Of a DNA stretch of 35,730 nt, positions 8,288-15,807 are shown one piece after another; within the stretch, counting starts at the first letter, position 1; each line of letters begins with the position of its first letter. Location of the stretch: assembly GCA_021648725.1 (NCBI GenBank), contig JAKISF010000031.1, positions 1 through 35,730 on the forward strand, given 5' to 3'. The translations under genes and the position numbers were made by a program. Source of the DNA: Bacteroidales bacterium. GTDB taxonomy: Bacteria > Bacteroidota > Bacteroidia > Bacteroidales > JAADGE01. The notes beneath the pieces are model-generated. The model had not been told where the DNA came from. It saw nothing but the letters and a program-made list of their open reading frames with translations, and searched no databases.

Positions 8288-8722
8288 ATGTACTTTAACT
8301 GGGAAAGAGAATATGAAACAGGAGTTGAAAAAATTGATTCTCAACACAAAAAATTAGTAGAAATGATAAATCAGTTATATAAAGATTTAGTAATAAACAA
8401 TAATATTAATTCTCTGAACGAAGTTATAATGGATTTAAAAATATATACAATATTTCATTTCAGTACAGAGGAAAAATTATTTAAAAAATACAATTATCAA
8501 GGTGAAGATTATATTTCACACATAAAAAAGCATGAACAATTTAAAAAGAAGATTGCAGATTGCCTGGGAGACACAACATCTTCAAAAAAAGAACTTGCAT
8601 ATAATATTTCCGAATACCTTAAAAATTGGTTAATCCACCATATTCTTGATACAGATATGAAATTTGCAAGTTTTTTAAAGCAAAATAACTTTACGGAAAT
8701 TACAACTAATGATAATTCCTAA
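8288..8722 (+). CDS. Bacteriohemerythrin
   Basis: A 144-residue four-helix-bundle di-iron protein that binds O2 reversibly in the cytoplasm. All seven iron ligands are present when counted from the ATG at 8288: His20 (IDSQH), His57 and Glu61 (HFSTE), His78 and His82 (HIKKH), His118 and Asp123 (HILDTD). The start MYFNWEREYETGVEKID matches the family N-terminus. A TTG ten codons upstream would put the start inside the promoter and is rejected. Likely roles are oxygen storage, delivery or scavenging in a microaerophilic or anaerobic lifestyle. No signalling domain is fused. It has its own promoter and seems to be monocistronic. Confidence 0.93.
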   Translation: MYFNWEREYETGVEKIDSQHKKLVEMINQLYKDLVINNNINSLNEVIMDLKIYTIFHFSTEEKLFKKYNYQGEDYISHIKKHEQFKKKIADCLGDTTSSKKELAYNISEYLKNWLIHHILDTDMKFASFLKQNNFTEITTNDNS

Positions 8723-8780
8723 ACGTGCATTAAAAAACAGCCGACAATTTTTTTTTTCTTTATATTTTCTCGTTGTCAAA

Positions 8781-9257
8781 TTAATATTCAGTTTTATCTT
8801 CTTTTCTTTCCCAGTCTTTAAACGCCTTTAAAGCTTCTTCTCTTGATATTTGAATGTTAGGGATTTTTCTTTTTTCGAACGGCAAAGCAATTTCTTCATA
8901 TATAAAAGAATCATCAAAACCGATATCTTTTGCGTCTTTTTTTGTGTTTGCAAAATATAATTTATCAAGCCTTGCCCAGTAAATTGCACCGAAACACATA
9001 GGACAAGGCTCACAAGATGTATAAATTTCACAACCGGACAAATTAAATGTATTTAATTTATCGGCAGCTAATCTTATTACAGAAACTTCTGCATGTGCGG
9101 TCGGGTCATTGTTTTCAGTAACCTTATTACTTGCTTTAGCTATAATTTTACCATTTTTTACAATAATCGCACCGAAAGGCCCGCCTCCGTTTTTAACACT
9201 TTCTATTGACAGCTTAATTGCTTCTGCCATAAATTTCTCTTCCTTTTCCATCAGCAT
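8781..9257 (-). CDS. Nucleoside deaminase, guanine-deaminase-like (CDA fold)
   Basis: A 158-residue zinc-dependent deaminase. The zinc site is DPTAHAEV with His55 and the proton-shuttling Glu57, plus SCEPCPMC with Cys85 and Cys88. GGGPFGAIIV and NDPTAHAEV closely resemble the bacterial GuaD type (guanine to xanthine) and differ from the TadA tRNA deaminase. MEKEEKF at 9251 is an alternative start two codons in. A TAnnTTTG-type element (TATCTTTG, minus strand, 9268-9275) lies just upstream, giving a very short leader. The substrate is inferred from family resemblance. It is separate from the nifU-mrp pair upstream. Confidence 0.85.
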   Translation of the reverse strand: MLMEKEEKFMAEAIKLSIESVKNGGGPFGAIIVKNGKIIAKASNKVTENNDPTAHAEVSVIRLAADKLNTFNLSGCEIYTSCEPCPMCFGAIYWARLDKLYFANTKKDAKDIGFDDSFIYEEIALPFEKRKIPNIQISREEALKAFKDWERKEDKTEY

Positions 9258-9294
9258 AAATTTTTACCAAAGATATAGAAAATATTTTTAGAAT

Positions 9295-9540
9295 TTATAC
9301 GGCAACAACTTCTTTAATTTCCGGAATTGCATTTTTTAAAGCATTTTCAACACCGAATTTTAATGTTTGAACACTCATCGGGCATGTTCCGCAAGCTCCG
9401 ATTAAGCGAACATTAACGGTTAAATCATCAAGAAAATCAACAAATTCAATATCTCCTCCGTCTGCATTCAGGTATGGCCTTACAAGTTCAAGAACTTCGT
9501 TTATTCTTATTATATATTGTTTTTTTTCAGAATCACTCAT
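9295..9540 (-). CDS. NifU-like C-terminal domain Fe-S scaffold/carrier
   Basis: An 81-residue protein consisting of only the NifU C-terminal (Nfu) domain. YLNADGGDIEFVDF is followed by GACGTCPMSVQTLKFGVE, where Cys50 and Cys53 form the CxxC that bridges a [4Fe-4S] cluster in a dimer. The ATG at 9540 is preferred over the one at 9585, because the longer form would overlap the upstream mrp gene and adds a non-conserved stretch. It lies 25 bases downstream of mrp, and the two probably cooperate in cluster assembly and delivery. This fits the many Fe-S centres of the hydrogenase encoded in the same window. Confidence 0.9.
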   Translation of the reverse strand: MSDSEKKQYIIRINEVLELVRPYLNADGGDIEFVDFLDDLTVNVRLIGACGTCPMSVQTLKFGVENALKNAIPEIKEVVAV

Positions 9541-9565
9541 TTTTTGGGTTGTCAGAATGAATATT

Positions 9566-10696
9566 TTATGTTGAACAACCCGCATTAGGGTCTATTTCAA
9601 CTTTTTTTGTCGGATCTAATTTTGAGTTTCGTTCTTCAATTTTTTCTGCTACTTTTTTCGCTAATTCGGTAAATGCTTTTCCTGTAACGGAATTTTCATC
9701 AAGAGATACCGGCTTTCCTTCATCTCCCGACTCTCTTATACTTTGCACCAACGGAATTTGTCCGAGCAAAGGAATTTCCATTCGTTCAGCTAAATCTTTT
9801 AATCCGTCTTTTCCGAAAATATAATATTTGTTGTTCGGAAGTTCTTCCGGAGTAAACCAAGACATATTTTCAATGAAACCGATAACAGGAACCTCTATTT
9901 TTTCTGCTTTAAACATACTAACACCTCTGAGTGCATCTGCCAGTGCAACTTGTTGCGGTGTGCTGACAATTATGGCTGCGGTAACGGGCATTGCCTGCAC
10001 AATTGTTAAATGGATATCTCCCGTTCCCGGAGGTAGATCCATTATAAAATAGTCTAAATCACCCCAGTCTGTATCTTTAACAAATTGATTTATGGCACTT
10101 GTAGCCATTGCACCTCTCCATATTAAAGCATCTTCGGGTTTAACAAAAAAGCCGATTGACAACATTTTAATGCCGTGTCCCTCAATAGGAATTATAACAT
10201 CTTTGCCGTTTATTTTTTTTACTTCGGGGTGAGCACCTTCAACACCCAACATTTTAGGAATTGACGGCCCGTAAACATCTGCATCCAACAAACCAACTTT
10301 TGCTCCGCTTTTTGCTAAAGCAATTGCAAGATTAACCGAAACCGTTGATTTTCCTACACCGCCTTTTCCGGATGCAACAGCAAGGATATTTTTAACTCCG
10401 GGTAACACTTTTTGTTCGTCCGTTCTTCCGGCAGAAATCTTTTGAACTTTAATTTTCGGAACAGACTTAATATTTACAGAAATATCTTTTGAAAGTTTTT
10501 TGTTGATAAGCTTGATACAAGCCGACTCTATTGATTTCGTAAACGGATTACTTTTTGGCAAATCAACAGAAAATGATATTTTATTATCTTCTGAAACTAA
10601 CGAGTTAATAGCATTTAAACTTATTAAATCTTTACCTGTTTCGGGGTCTTTAATTTCGGAAAGAACCGTCAGAACCTCTTCAATACTGTACTTCAT
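9566..10696 (-). CDS. mrp: Mrp/ApbC-family Fe-S carrier ATPase
   Basis: A 376-residue P-loop ATPase of the Mrp/NBP35 group, which carries Fe-S clusters. An N-terminal MIP18/DUF59-like domain (1-80) precedes the deviant Walker A GKGGVGKS (110-117). Also present are DADVYGPSIP, DLPPGTGD and STPQQVALADA. In the region where ApbC/NBP35 proteins have the cluster-binding CPxC, this protein reads MSWFTPEELPNNKYYIFG without cysteine; the only nearby thiol is the C-terminal GCST. The ATG at 10696 is chosen because the upstream ATG at 10765 lies on the promoter's -33 box. It is followed by the NifU-domain gene. Confidence 0.92.
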   Translation of the reverse strand: MKYSIEEVLTVLSEIKDPETGKDLISLNAINSLVSEDNKISFSVDLPKSNPFTKSIESACIKLINKKLSKDISVNIKSVPKIKVQKISAGRTDEQKVLPGVKNILAVASGKGGVGKSTVSVNLAIALAKSGAKVGLLDADVYGPSIPKMLGVEGAHPEVKKINGKDVIIPIEGHGIKMLSIGFFVKPEDALIWRGAMATSAINQFVKDTDWGDLDYFIMDLPPGTGDIHLTIVQAMPVTAAIIVSTPQQVALADALRGVSMFKAEKIEVPVIGFIENMSWFTPEELPNNKYYIFGKDGLKDLAERMEIPLLGQIPLVQSIRESGDEGKPVSLDENSVTGKAFTELAKKVAEKIEERNSKLDPTKKVEIDPNAGCST

Positions 10697-10733
10697 TGTC
10701 TTGTGCTTAATAAATCTTAATAAAAATAAAGTG

Positions 10734-10765
10734 CAAATATATGAATTTAGATTGATTCTAAACAA
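10734..10765 (-). promoter_or_regulatory. Promoter of mrp-nifU
   Basis: On the minus strand, TTG (10763-10765), then 21 bases, then TATATTTG (10734-10741), which matches TAnnTTTG. Transcription would begin about 30 bases before the ATG at 10696. The -33 TTG overlaps the ATG at 10765, which argues against that codon as the start. Confidence 0.65.
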
Positions 10766-10815
10766 GGCTTTTGTAAAATAAATTTTTCTTTTGGATTAAA
10801 AAGCATTATAAAACG

Positions 10816-11133
10816 CTATTCTGGTTGCCAAAAGTGTTTTTCAAAGTCAACAATTCTGTTGTTTTCAACTTTAATTCCTTCGTTTTCTAACAATTCCTTC
10901 ATAGTGTCCATGTTTGCAAAATGTTTTTTTCCTGTCAGCAAACCGTTTCTGTTAACAACTCTGTGTGCAGGAACAGGGGGAATATGTAATTCTGATTTGT
11001 TTAAAGCCCACCCGACCATTCTGGCGGATTGTGCCGAACCTAAAAATCTTGCAATAGTGCCATAGCTGGTAATTTTTCCGAAAGGAATTTTGCGTGTTAC
11101 GTTGAACACGTTTTCATAAAAGTTATTTTTCAT
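10816..11133 (-). CDS. Alkyltransferase-like protein (MGMT family, no acceptor cysteine)
   Basis: A 105-residue protein with only the DNA-binding domain of O6-alkylguanine-DNA alkyltransferases. It starts YENVFNVTRKIPFGKITSYG and has the Arg-finger segment SARMVGWAL (Arg38). The active-site motif PCHRV is PAHRVV here, with Ala56 replacing the alkyl-accepting cysteine. Such proteins bind alkylated guanine without repairing it and can recruit nucleotide excision repair. This family behaviour is established, but it is not shown for this protein. It is a stand-alone gene between the rhomboid genes and mrp, on the same strand. Confidence 0.88.
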   Translation of the reverse strand: MKNNFYENVFNVTRKIPFGKITSYGTIARFLGSAQSARMVGWALNKSELHIPPVPAHRVVNRNGLLTGKKHFANMDTMKELLENEGIKVENNRIVDFEKHFWQPE

Positions 11134-11165
11134 TTTGGTTTTTTGGTGTTTGTTGTTTTATTTTA

Positions 11166-12062
11166 TTAGTGTTTTTGTTTAAATAAAAAATCTTTTTCTT
11201 TTTTTGTAAGACTGTTATATCCTTTATCTTTAATTTTATCTAATATTCTGTCAACTTCTTCTTGGTTTCCTTTTTTTGAAGAATTATAATCCCAATCTGA
11301 TTTGGGTTTCCTGTATTTTAATCCTCTTGTTGCCCTCATTTTAGATCTTTTACGCTCTGTTTTCCCGGTTGTAAACCACGAAAAAATTGAGTTCAAAAAG
11401 TTGTTAAAAGAGCGTGTAATATCTTTTCCGTTTCTGATGGCATAACCAAACCAAAGACCGTAAACTGACCCTCCCATGTGGGCAATATGGGCGATGCCGT
11501 CGGAAGCACTTCCTCCGGTTTTTAAATTTCCGGCTAAACCCATTAAATCAAGAATAAATGCAACTATTGCAATATACTTTATTTTAACAGGACCTAAAAA
11601 CAATAAATGCATAATATAGTCTGGTTTATAAGCAACAACTGCAAAAACTATTGACATAACTGCAGCAGAAGCACCTATAATTCCCACACTTGTATCTTTT
11701 AAAAGATAATTTATTCCCAGGTGTAAAAGTGCACCGGCTAAACCTCCGAGAAGATAAACGGCAAGCATCTGCTTTTCATTAAAGTATTTTAAAAACATTT
11801 TTCCGAACCAGAACAGCCACAACATATTCATTAATATATGCATAAATCCGTCATGCAGAAACATATATGTAATCAATGTCCAAGGTTGATAAATAAGTTC
11901 TTCAAAAGAACCGGGGACACTTAGGTATGATTTTGCATCATCGGGTAAAAAAAGGAAGACAATAAAAAACAGGACAAATGCTGCTACGTTAATATAAATT
12001 AACTTAATCAACATTGAACCTCTTTTAAAAGTTTCTAATATTTCATTCTTTTTGTTAATCAT
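11166..12062 (-). CDS. Rhomboid-family intramembrane serine protease with C-terminal tail
   Basis: A 298-residue protein with six hydrophobic helices (about 18-215) and a charged cytoplasmic tail. The active-site Ser132 lies in IIGASAAVMS, a GxSA variant of the usual GxSG. His195 is in IAHMGGSVYG. WTLITYMFLHDGFMHILMNM is the typical loop-1/TM2 region. The tail ends DRILDKIKDKGYNSLTKKEKDFL, a short helical motif seen at the end of Bacteroidota rhomboids. It lies eight bases downstream of a second rhomboid gene, so both are co-transcribed. The substrate is unknown. Confidence 0.9.
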   Translation of the reverse strand: MINKKNEILETFKRGSMLIKLIYINVAAFVLFFIVFLFLPDDAKSYLSVPGSFEELIYQPWTLITYMFLHDGFMHILMNMLWLFWFGKMFLKYFNEKQMLAVYLLGGLAGALLHLGINYLLKDTSVGIIGASAAVMSIVFAVVAYKPDYIMHLLFLGPVKIKYIAIVAFILDLMGLAGNLKTGGSASDGIAHIAHMGGSVYGLWFGYAIRNGKDITRSFNNFLNSIFSWFTTGKTERKRSKMRATRGLKYRKPKSDWDYNSSKKGNQEEVDRILDKIKDKGYNSLTKKEKDFLFKQKH

Positions 12063-12070
12063 ACTTAAAT

Positions 12071-12793
12071 TTAATACGGTGTGTAAAAATTACTTTTCGG
12101 CCCTTTGCCCTTGCCCCAAATCTTAATAAGAATAAAACCGAACAACATACCTCCGAGGTGTGCAAAGTGTGCAATGTTGTCCCCCTCTGCATTGTTAATG
12201 CCCAAAAGCAATTCAAGAGCACCGTAACCGATTACAAAAAACTTTGCTTTTATAGGAATCGGAACAAACATCAGTTGCAATTCAACATTCGGAAATAACA
12301 TGCCGAAAGCCAATAAAATTCCGAACACAGCACCTGAGGCCCCGACGGTAGGAACAAACATAATACTTTCTGCCGTTCTTAGATTTATTTGACTGAACAT
12401 ATCTAAGCCTTCCGGAGAAACTCCGGAAACTAATGCTTGGTACTGAAAGTACTGCACTAAAGAATGAAGTACTGCTGCACCCAAACCTGTAACAAAAAAA
12501 TAAATCAAAAACTTTTTTGCCCCCCAAACACGTTCTATAACTTGTCCGAATAACCACAAGGCATACATATTAAAAACCAAATGCATTAATCCGCCGTGCA
12601 TAAACATATGTGTAATAACCTGGTATGGTTTGAACAGTTCGGATTTAAAAAAATACAGCCCAATTTCGCGAGCTACAATAACATTACTTGACGATTCAAT
12701 TAAAAAAGAAACAGCAAAAACTGCGACATTAATTATTAACAGTCCTTTTACTGCTTGGGGGATATTTGATAAAATGTTTTGCTTTCTGTACAT
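12071..12793 (-). CDS. Rhomboid-family intramembrane serine protease
   Basis: A 240-residue six-helix membrane protease. The canonical catalytic motif GASGAVFG has Ser153, and His212 is in IAHFAHLGGMLFG. Helix 2 carries the family HMFMHGGLMHLVFNM pattern. Unlike its neighbour downstream it has no cytoplasmic tail. The two genes are eight bases apart and clearly related, probably through an old duplication, with the upstream copy closer to consensus. It is divergent from ftsX. A -7 element TATTTTTG (minus strand, 12814-12821) is present with no clear -33 partner. Confidence 0.92.
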   Translation of the reverse strand: MYRKQNILSNIPQAVKGLLIINVAVFAVSFLIESSSNVIVAREIGLYFFKSELFKPYQVITHMFMHGGLMHLVFNMYALWLFGQVIERVWGAKKFLIYFFVTGLGAAVLHSLVQYFQYQALVSGVSPEGLDMFSQINLRTAESIMFVPTVGASGAVFGILLAFGMLFPNVELQLMFVPIPIKAKFFVIGYGALELLLGINNAEGDNIAHFAHLGGMLFGFILIKIWGKGKGPKSNFYTPY

Positions 12794-12813
12794 ATCTTTT
12801 GTTTAATTTTATG

Positions 12814-12821
12814 CAAAAATA
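12814..12821 (-). promoter_or_regulatory. -7 element for the rhomboid pair
   Basis: TATTTTTG on the minus strand matches TAnnTTTG and lies about 20 bases before the rhomboid ATG at 12793. No TTG is seen at the expected -33 spacing, so confidence is modest. Confidence 0.4.
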
Positions 12822-12902
12822 CTAAAAGTTTCATAAATTACTTTCGTAACGGTAAATACTAAAAAATATTTAATATTTTTACAAAAAATAGATTGTCTTT
12901 TT

Positions 12903-13778
12903 ATGGCTGCAAAACAAAATAATAATTCGGTTTGGAGAGTACGAGGAGCACATTTTCTCTCAATTGTAAGTATTACCATGGTGTTACTTATGATAGGAGT
13001 TGTTGCCTTAATGCTTTTTAATGCAAAAAAATTGTCAGATTATGCAAAAAAAAATATCGGCTTTACCGTATTTATTGAACACAACACAAAACCTGCCGAG
13101 ATACAAAGGTTAGAAAATGCTCTTCAAATTGCTGAATATTCTGTTTCTGCAGAATTTGTTTCAAAAGAAAAAGCTGCACTTATTATGAAAGAGGAGCTGG
13201 GAAAAGACTTTACAAAAGTTCTGGGATATAATTCTTTGCCAAACTCAATTGAGGTAAAACTATACCCTGAATATACTTCCGAAGACAGTATTTTAAATAT
13301 TAAAAACAAGTTGAAACGGTTTAGTTTTATAAAAGACATTTACTATCAACCCTCTTTAATTTCGTTTATAAATGATAACGTCAGAAAAATGAGTATTGTC
13401 GGCATTATTATTACTGCATTTCTGTTAATGATTGCCGTGAGTTTAATTAATAACACAATTCGCCTGTCTATTTTTTCAAAACGATTATTAATAAGAACCG
13501 CACAATTAGTAGGTGCAACAAAAAGTTATATAAGAAAACCGTTTATTATTAAAAGTATAATTTCGGGAATTTTAAGTGCTGCACTATCATCGTTGGTTTT
13601 GGTAATGTTAATACTGGTTTTGCAAGAAAACTTTGAAAACATAATTAGTTTTGAAGGTTTAATAGAAATTGTTGTGTTTATTTTTGTTTTCGGAATAATT
13701 ATTACCGGAATTTCCGGAAGGTTTGCCGTAAGTAAATATCTTAACTTAAAAACTGATGATTTGCATTTTGAATACTAA
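12903..13778 (+). CDS. ftsX: Cell division protein FtsX-like permease
   Basis: A 291-residue membrane protein of the FtsX family, partner of the FtsE ATPase in activating septal peptidoglycan hydrolases. The N-terminus is RGAHFLSIVSITMVLLMIG, with the first transmembrane helix at about 17-38. An extracytoplasmic domain (about 45-155) contains VFIEHNTKPAEIQRLENAL, and three C-terminal helices follow (about 160-280). Length matches the family. FtsE is not next to it. It leads the ftsX - DUF3098 - uppP - truB - queA run. Confidence 0.93.
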   Translation: MAAKQNNNSVWRVRGAHFLSIVSITMVLLMIGVVALMLFNAKKLSDYAKKNIGFTVFIEHNTKPAEIQRLENALQIAEYSVSAEFVSKEKAALIMKEELGKDFTKVLGYNSLPNSIEVKLYPEYTSEDSILNIKNKLKRFSFIKDIYYQPSLISFINDNVRKMSIVGIIITAFLLMIAVSLINNTIRLSIFSKRLLIRTAQLVGATKSYIRKPFIIKSIISGILSAALSSLVLVMLILVLQENFENIISFEGLIEIVVFIFVFGIIITGISGRFAVSKYLNLKTDDLHFEY

Positions 13779-13929
13779 ACTTTCGGATCTCATTTCAGGT
13801 TGCAATTTCTTGCACGAAGCACCCTGTACATGTTCTGGATTGCTTGATTTTATCAAAATTCAAAAACGGATAAGAATTTTTGCAGCCTTAAATAATATTT
13901 TAAAAGTATTTCAGTTGTATAATTTGTAT

Positions 13930-13937
13930 TATATTTG
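13930..13937 (+). promoter_or_regulatory. -7 element upstream of the DUF3098 gene
   Basis: TATATTTG matches TAnnTTTG and sits 29 bases before the ATG at 13967, in the 188-base gap after ftsX. No TTG is at the standard -33 spacing. It suggests that the DUF3098-uppP-truB genes can be transcribed independently of ftsX. Confidence 0.5.
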
Positions 13938-13966
13938 CAAAAAACAGACAATTAATATCATATTTT

Positions 13967-14218
13967 ATGAAAGATAGTTCACAAAAATCAGGCTTTGCTT
14001 TGGGAAAGCAAAACTATTATTTACTTGCCTTCGGTTTCGTAATAATAATTGCTGGTTTTCTGTTAATGATAGGCGGCGGAACAGATGACCCGAACATTTT
14101 CAATGAAAAAGAACTGTTCAGTTTCAGGCGGGTAACCCTAGCTCCGATAATAATTCTTTTCGGCTTTGTATTTGAAATTTATGCAATAATGAAAAAGCCT
14201 AAGGAAACAGAAGAATAA
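13967..14218 (+). CDS. DUF3098 family small membrane protein
   Basis: An 83-residue protein with two hydrophobic helices (about 20-40 and 55-76). Between them is a short GGGTDDPNIFNEKELFSFRR loop, the recognisable DUF3098 signature. The N-terminus is polar, with FALGKQNY just before helix 1. Function is unknown. The family is known to me from Bacteroidota, usually beside ftsX and uppP as here, suggesting an envelope or division role by association only. Confidence 0.88.
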   Translation: MKDSSQKSGFALGKQNYYLLAFGFVIIIAGFLLMIGGGTDDPNIFNEKELFSFRRVTLAPIIILFGFVFEIYAIMKKPKETEE

Positions 14219-14266
14219 TTCATCTTCAAAATCATTATTTTTTAATAACGGTATTAAAACAAATAA

Positions 14267-15064
14267 ATGGATTGGATAGAAGCCCTTGTTTTGGGACTTA
14301 TTCAGGGGTTAACCGAGTTTTTGCCTGTCAGCAGCAGCGGACATCTTGAAATAGCAAAAGTAATATTCGGCGACAATTCTTTACCCCAAGAGAGTTTAAT
14401 TTTTACCGTAGTTTTGCATTTTGCAACAGCATTAAGCACCCTTGTTGTTTTCAGAAAAGAAGTTTTTGAAATAATTAAAGGACTATTTCAACTTAAAGTA
14501 AATGAAGAGTTTATTTTTTCGGTTAAGATAATTGTTTCAATGATCCCGGCTGCAATAATCGGTTACTTCTTTGAAGAACAGTTAGAATCTCTTTTTTCCG
14601 GACGCATTATGATGGTCGGATTTATGTTGCTGATTACTGCCCTGTTGTTGATTTTAGCAGATAAAGCAAAAACAACCGAAAAAAAAGTTTCCTTTTTAGG
14701 TGCTTTAATAATCGGAGTTTCGCAAGCAATTGCGATGTTGCCGGGCATTTCTCGATCGGGAGCAACGATATCTACTTCTGTTTTGCTTGGAGTTGACAGA
14801 GAAAAAGCTGCACGATTTTCTTTTTTAATGGTTGTTCCGTTAATTCTCGGAAAAGTTGCAAAAGATATTCTCGGAGGAGGAATACAATTTGAAAATTCAC
14901 AATTTACAAGTCTAGGCATAGGCTTCGTTTCTGCATTTATTGCCGGTTTATTAGCATGCAGCTGGATGATATCAATTGTTAAACGCAGCAAACTAAGTTA
15001 TTTTGCTGTATATTGCTTGATTATAGGAATTCTTGCAATATCGTATGCTTTGTTTTTTATATAA
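14267..15064 (+). CDS. uppP: Undecaprenyl-diphosphatase UppP (BacA)
   Basis: A 265-residue polytopic membrane enzyme that dephosphorylates undecaprenyl diphosphate to recycle the lipid carrier for peptidoglycan and O-antigen synthesis. Both catalytic regions are intact: QGLTEFLPVSSSGHLE near the N-terminus (Glu17, Ser22-Ser24, His26) and LPGISRSGATI near the middle. About eight hydrophobic segments and a standard length are present. It confers bacitracin tolerance when abundant, a family property. It lies 48 bases after the DUF3098 gene and 16 bases before truB. Confidence 0.96.
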   Translation: MDWIEALVLGLIQGLTEFLPVSSSGHLEIAKVIFGDNSLPQESLIFTVVLHFATALSTLVVFRKEVFEIIKGLFQLKVNEEFIFSVKIIVSMIPAAIIGYFFEEQLESLFSGRIMMVGFMLLITALLLILADKAKTTEKKVSFLGALIIGVSQAIAMLPGISRSGATISTSVLLGVDREKAARFSFLMVVPLILGKVAKDILGGGIQFENSQFTSLGIGFVSAFIAGLLACSWMISIVKRSKLSYFAVYCLIIGILAISYALFFI

Positions 15065-15080
15065 AGTAAAATAATCTTTT

Positions 15081-15770
15081 ATGTCTTCAGAATTAACTGA
15101 TTTTCAAAACGGTAAGTTAATATTAATTGATAAGTATAAAGACTGGACATCTTTTGATATAGTAAATAAAATCAGGAGTTCGTTAAAATACCGCTTCAAC
15201 ATAAAAAAAATAAAAGTCGGACATGCCGGAACTCTAGACCCTTTAGCAACCGGATTATTAATTGTAGGGACAGGAAAAAAAACAAAAGAATTACAAATAC
15301 ACCAAGATGCCCCAAAAGAATATTTGACAACAATTAAACTCGGAGCGACAACTCCTTCTTTTGATTTAGAAACGGAGGTCGATGAAACTTTTTCAATAAA
15401 TGAATTAACAAACGAAAAAATAGAAGGTGTTATTTTAAGCTTTAAAGGAAAACAAAAACAAATACCCTCTTCTTATTCCGCTAAATGGATAAACGGTAAA
15501 AGAGCTTATGACAGTGCTCGAAAGGGTATTAAAGTTGAATTAAAACCGGCAGATATTGAAATCTATAATATTGAAATAATTAAAATAAATCTTCCAAATA
15601 TTGAATTAAGAATTAATTGCAGCAAAGGAACCTATATAAGGGCAATAGCAAGAGATATAGGGAGAAAACTTAATAACGGAGCACATTTAACAATGCTAAA
15701 AAGAACAAAAATAGGAGAATATTTTGTTGAAGATGCAATAACAGTTGATGAGTTTCAAAAATTATTGTAA
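15081..15770 (+). CDS. truB: tRNA pseudouridine(55) synthase TruB
   Basis: A 229-residue enzyme that converts U55 in the T-arm of tRNAs to pseudouridine. The catalytic Asp53 is in [14 protein letters not shown]. The [17 protein letters not shown] motif and the C-terminal [18 protein letters not shown] are present. It is shorter than E. coli TruB (314 residues) because it lacks the C-terminal PUA domain, as in many Bacteroidota. The stop codon TAA forms part of the -7 element of the downstream queA promoter. Confidence 0.96.
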   Translation: MSSELTDFQNGKLILIDKYKDWTSFDIVNKIRSSLKYRFNIKKIKVGHAGTLDPLATGLLIVGTGKKTKELQIHQDAPKEYLTTIKLGATTPSFDLETEVDETFSINELTNEKIEGVILSFKGKQKQIPSSYSAKWINGKRAYDSARKGIKVELKPADIEIYNIEIIKINLPNIELRINCSKGTYIRAIARDIGRKLNNGAHLTMLKRTKIGEYFVEDAITVDEFQKLL

Positions 15771-15775
15771 CTTTG
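15745..15775 (+). promoter_or_regulatory. queA promoter inside the 3' end of truB
   Basis: TTG (15745-15747), 20 bases, then TAACTTTG (15768-15775) is a full match to the Bacteroidota consensus. The first three bases of the -7 element are the truB stop codon. Transcription should start near 15779, about 30 bases before the queA ATG. The TTG is in frame with queA and could be mistaken for its start. Confidence 0.75.
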
Positions 15776-15807
15776 CGGGTCTTTTCTATTATATATATTA
15801 TATTTAT

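Noticed and set aside
13756-13977. A 73-codon open frame overlapping the end of ftsX and the start of the DUF3098 gene
   Set aside because: It overlaps two real genes and a promoter element, and its composition is not protein-like.
14563-14991. A 142-codon open frame antisense to uppP
   Set aside because: uppP has both catalytic motifs and normal length; the opposite frame is a shadow.
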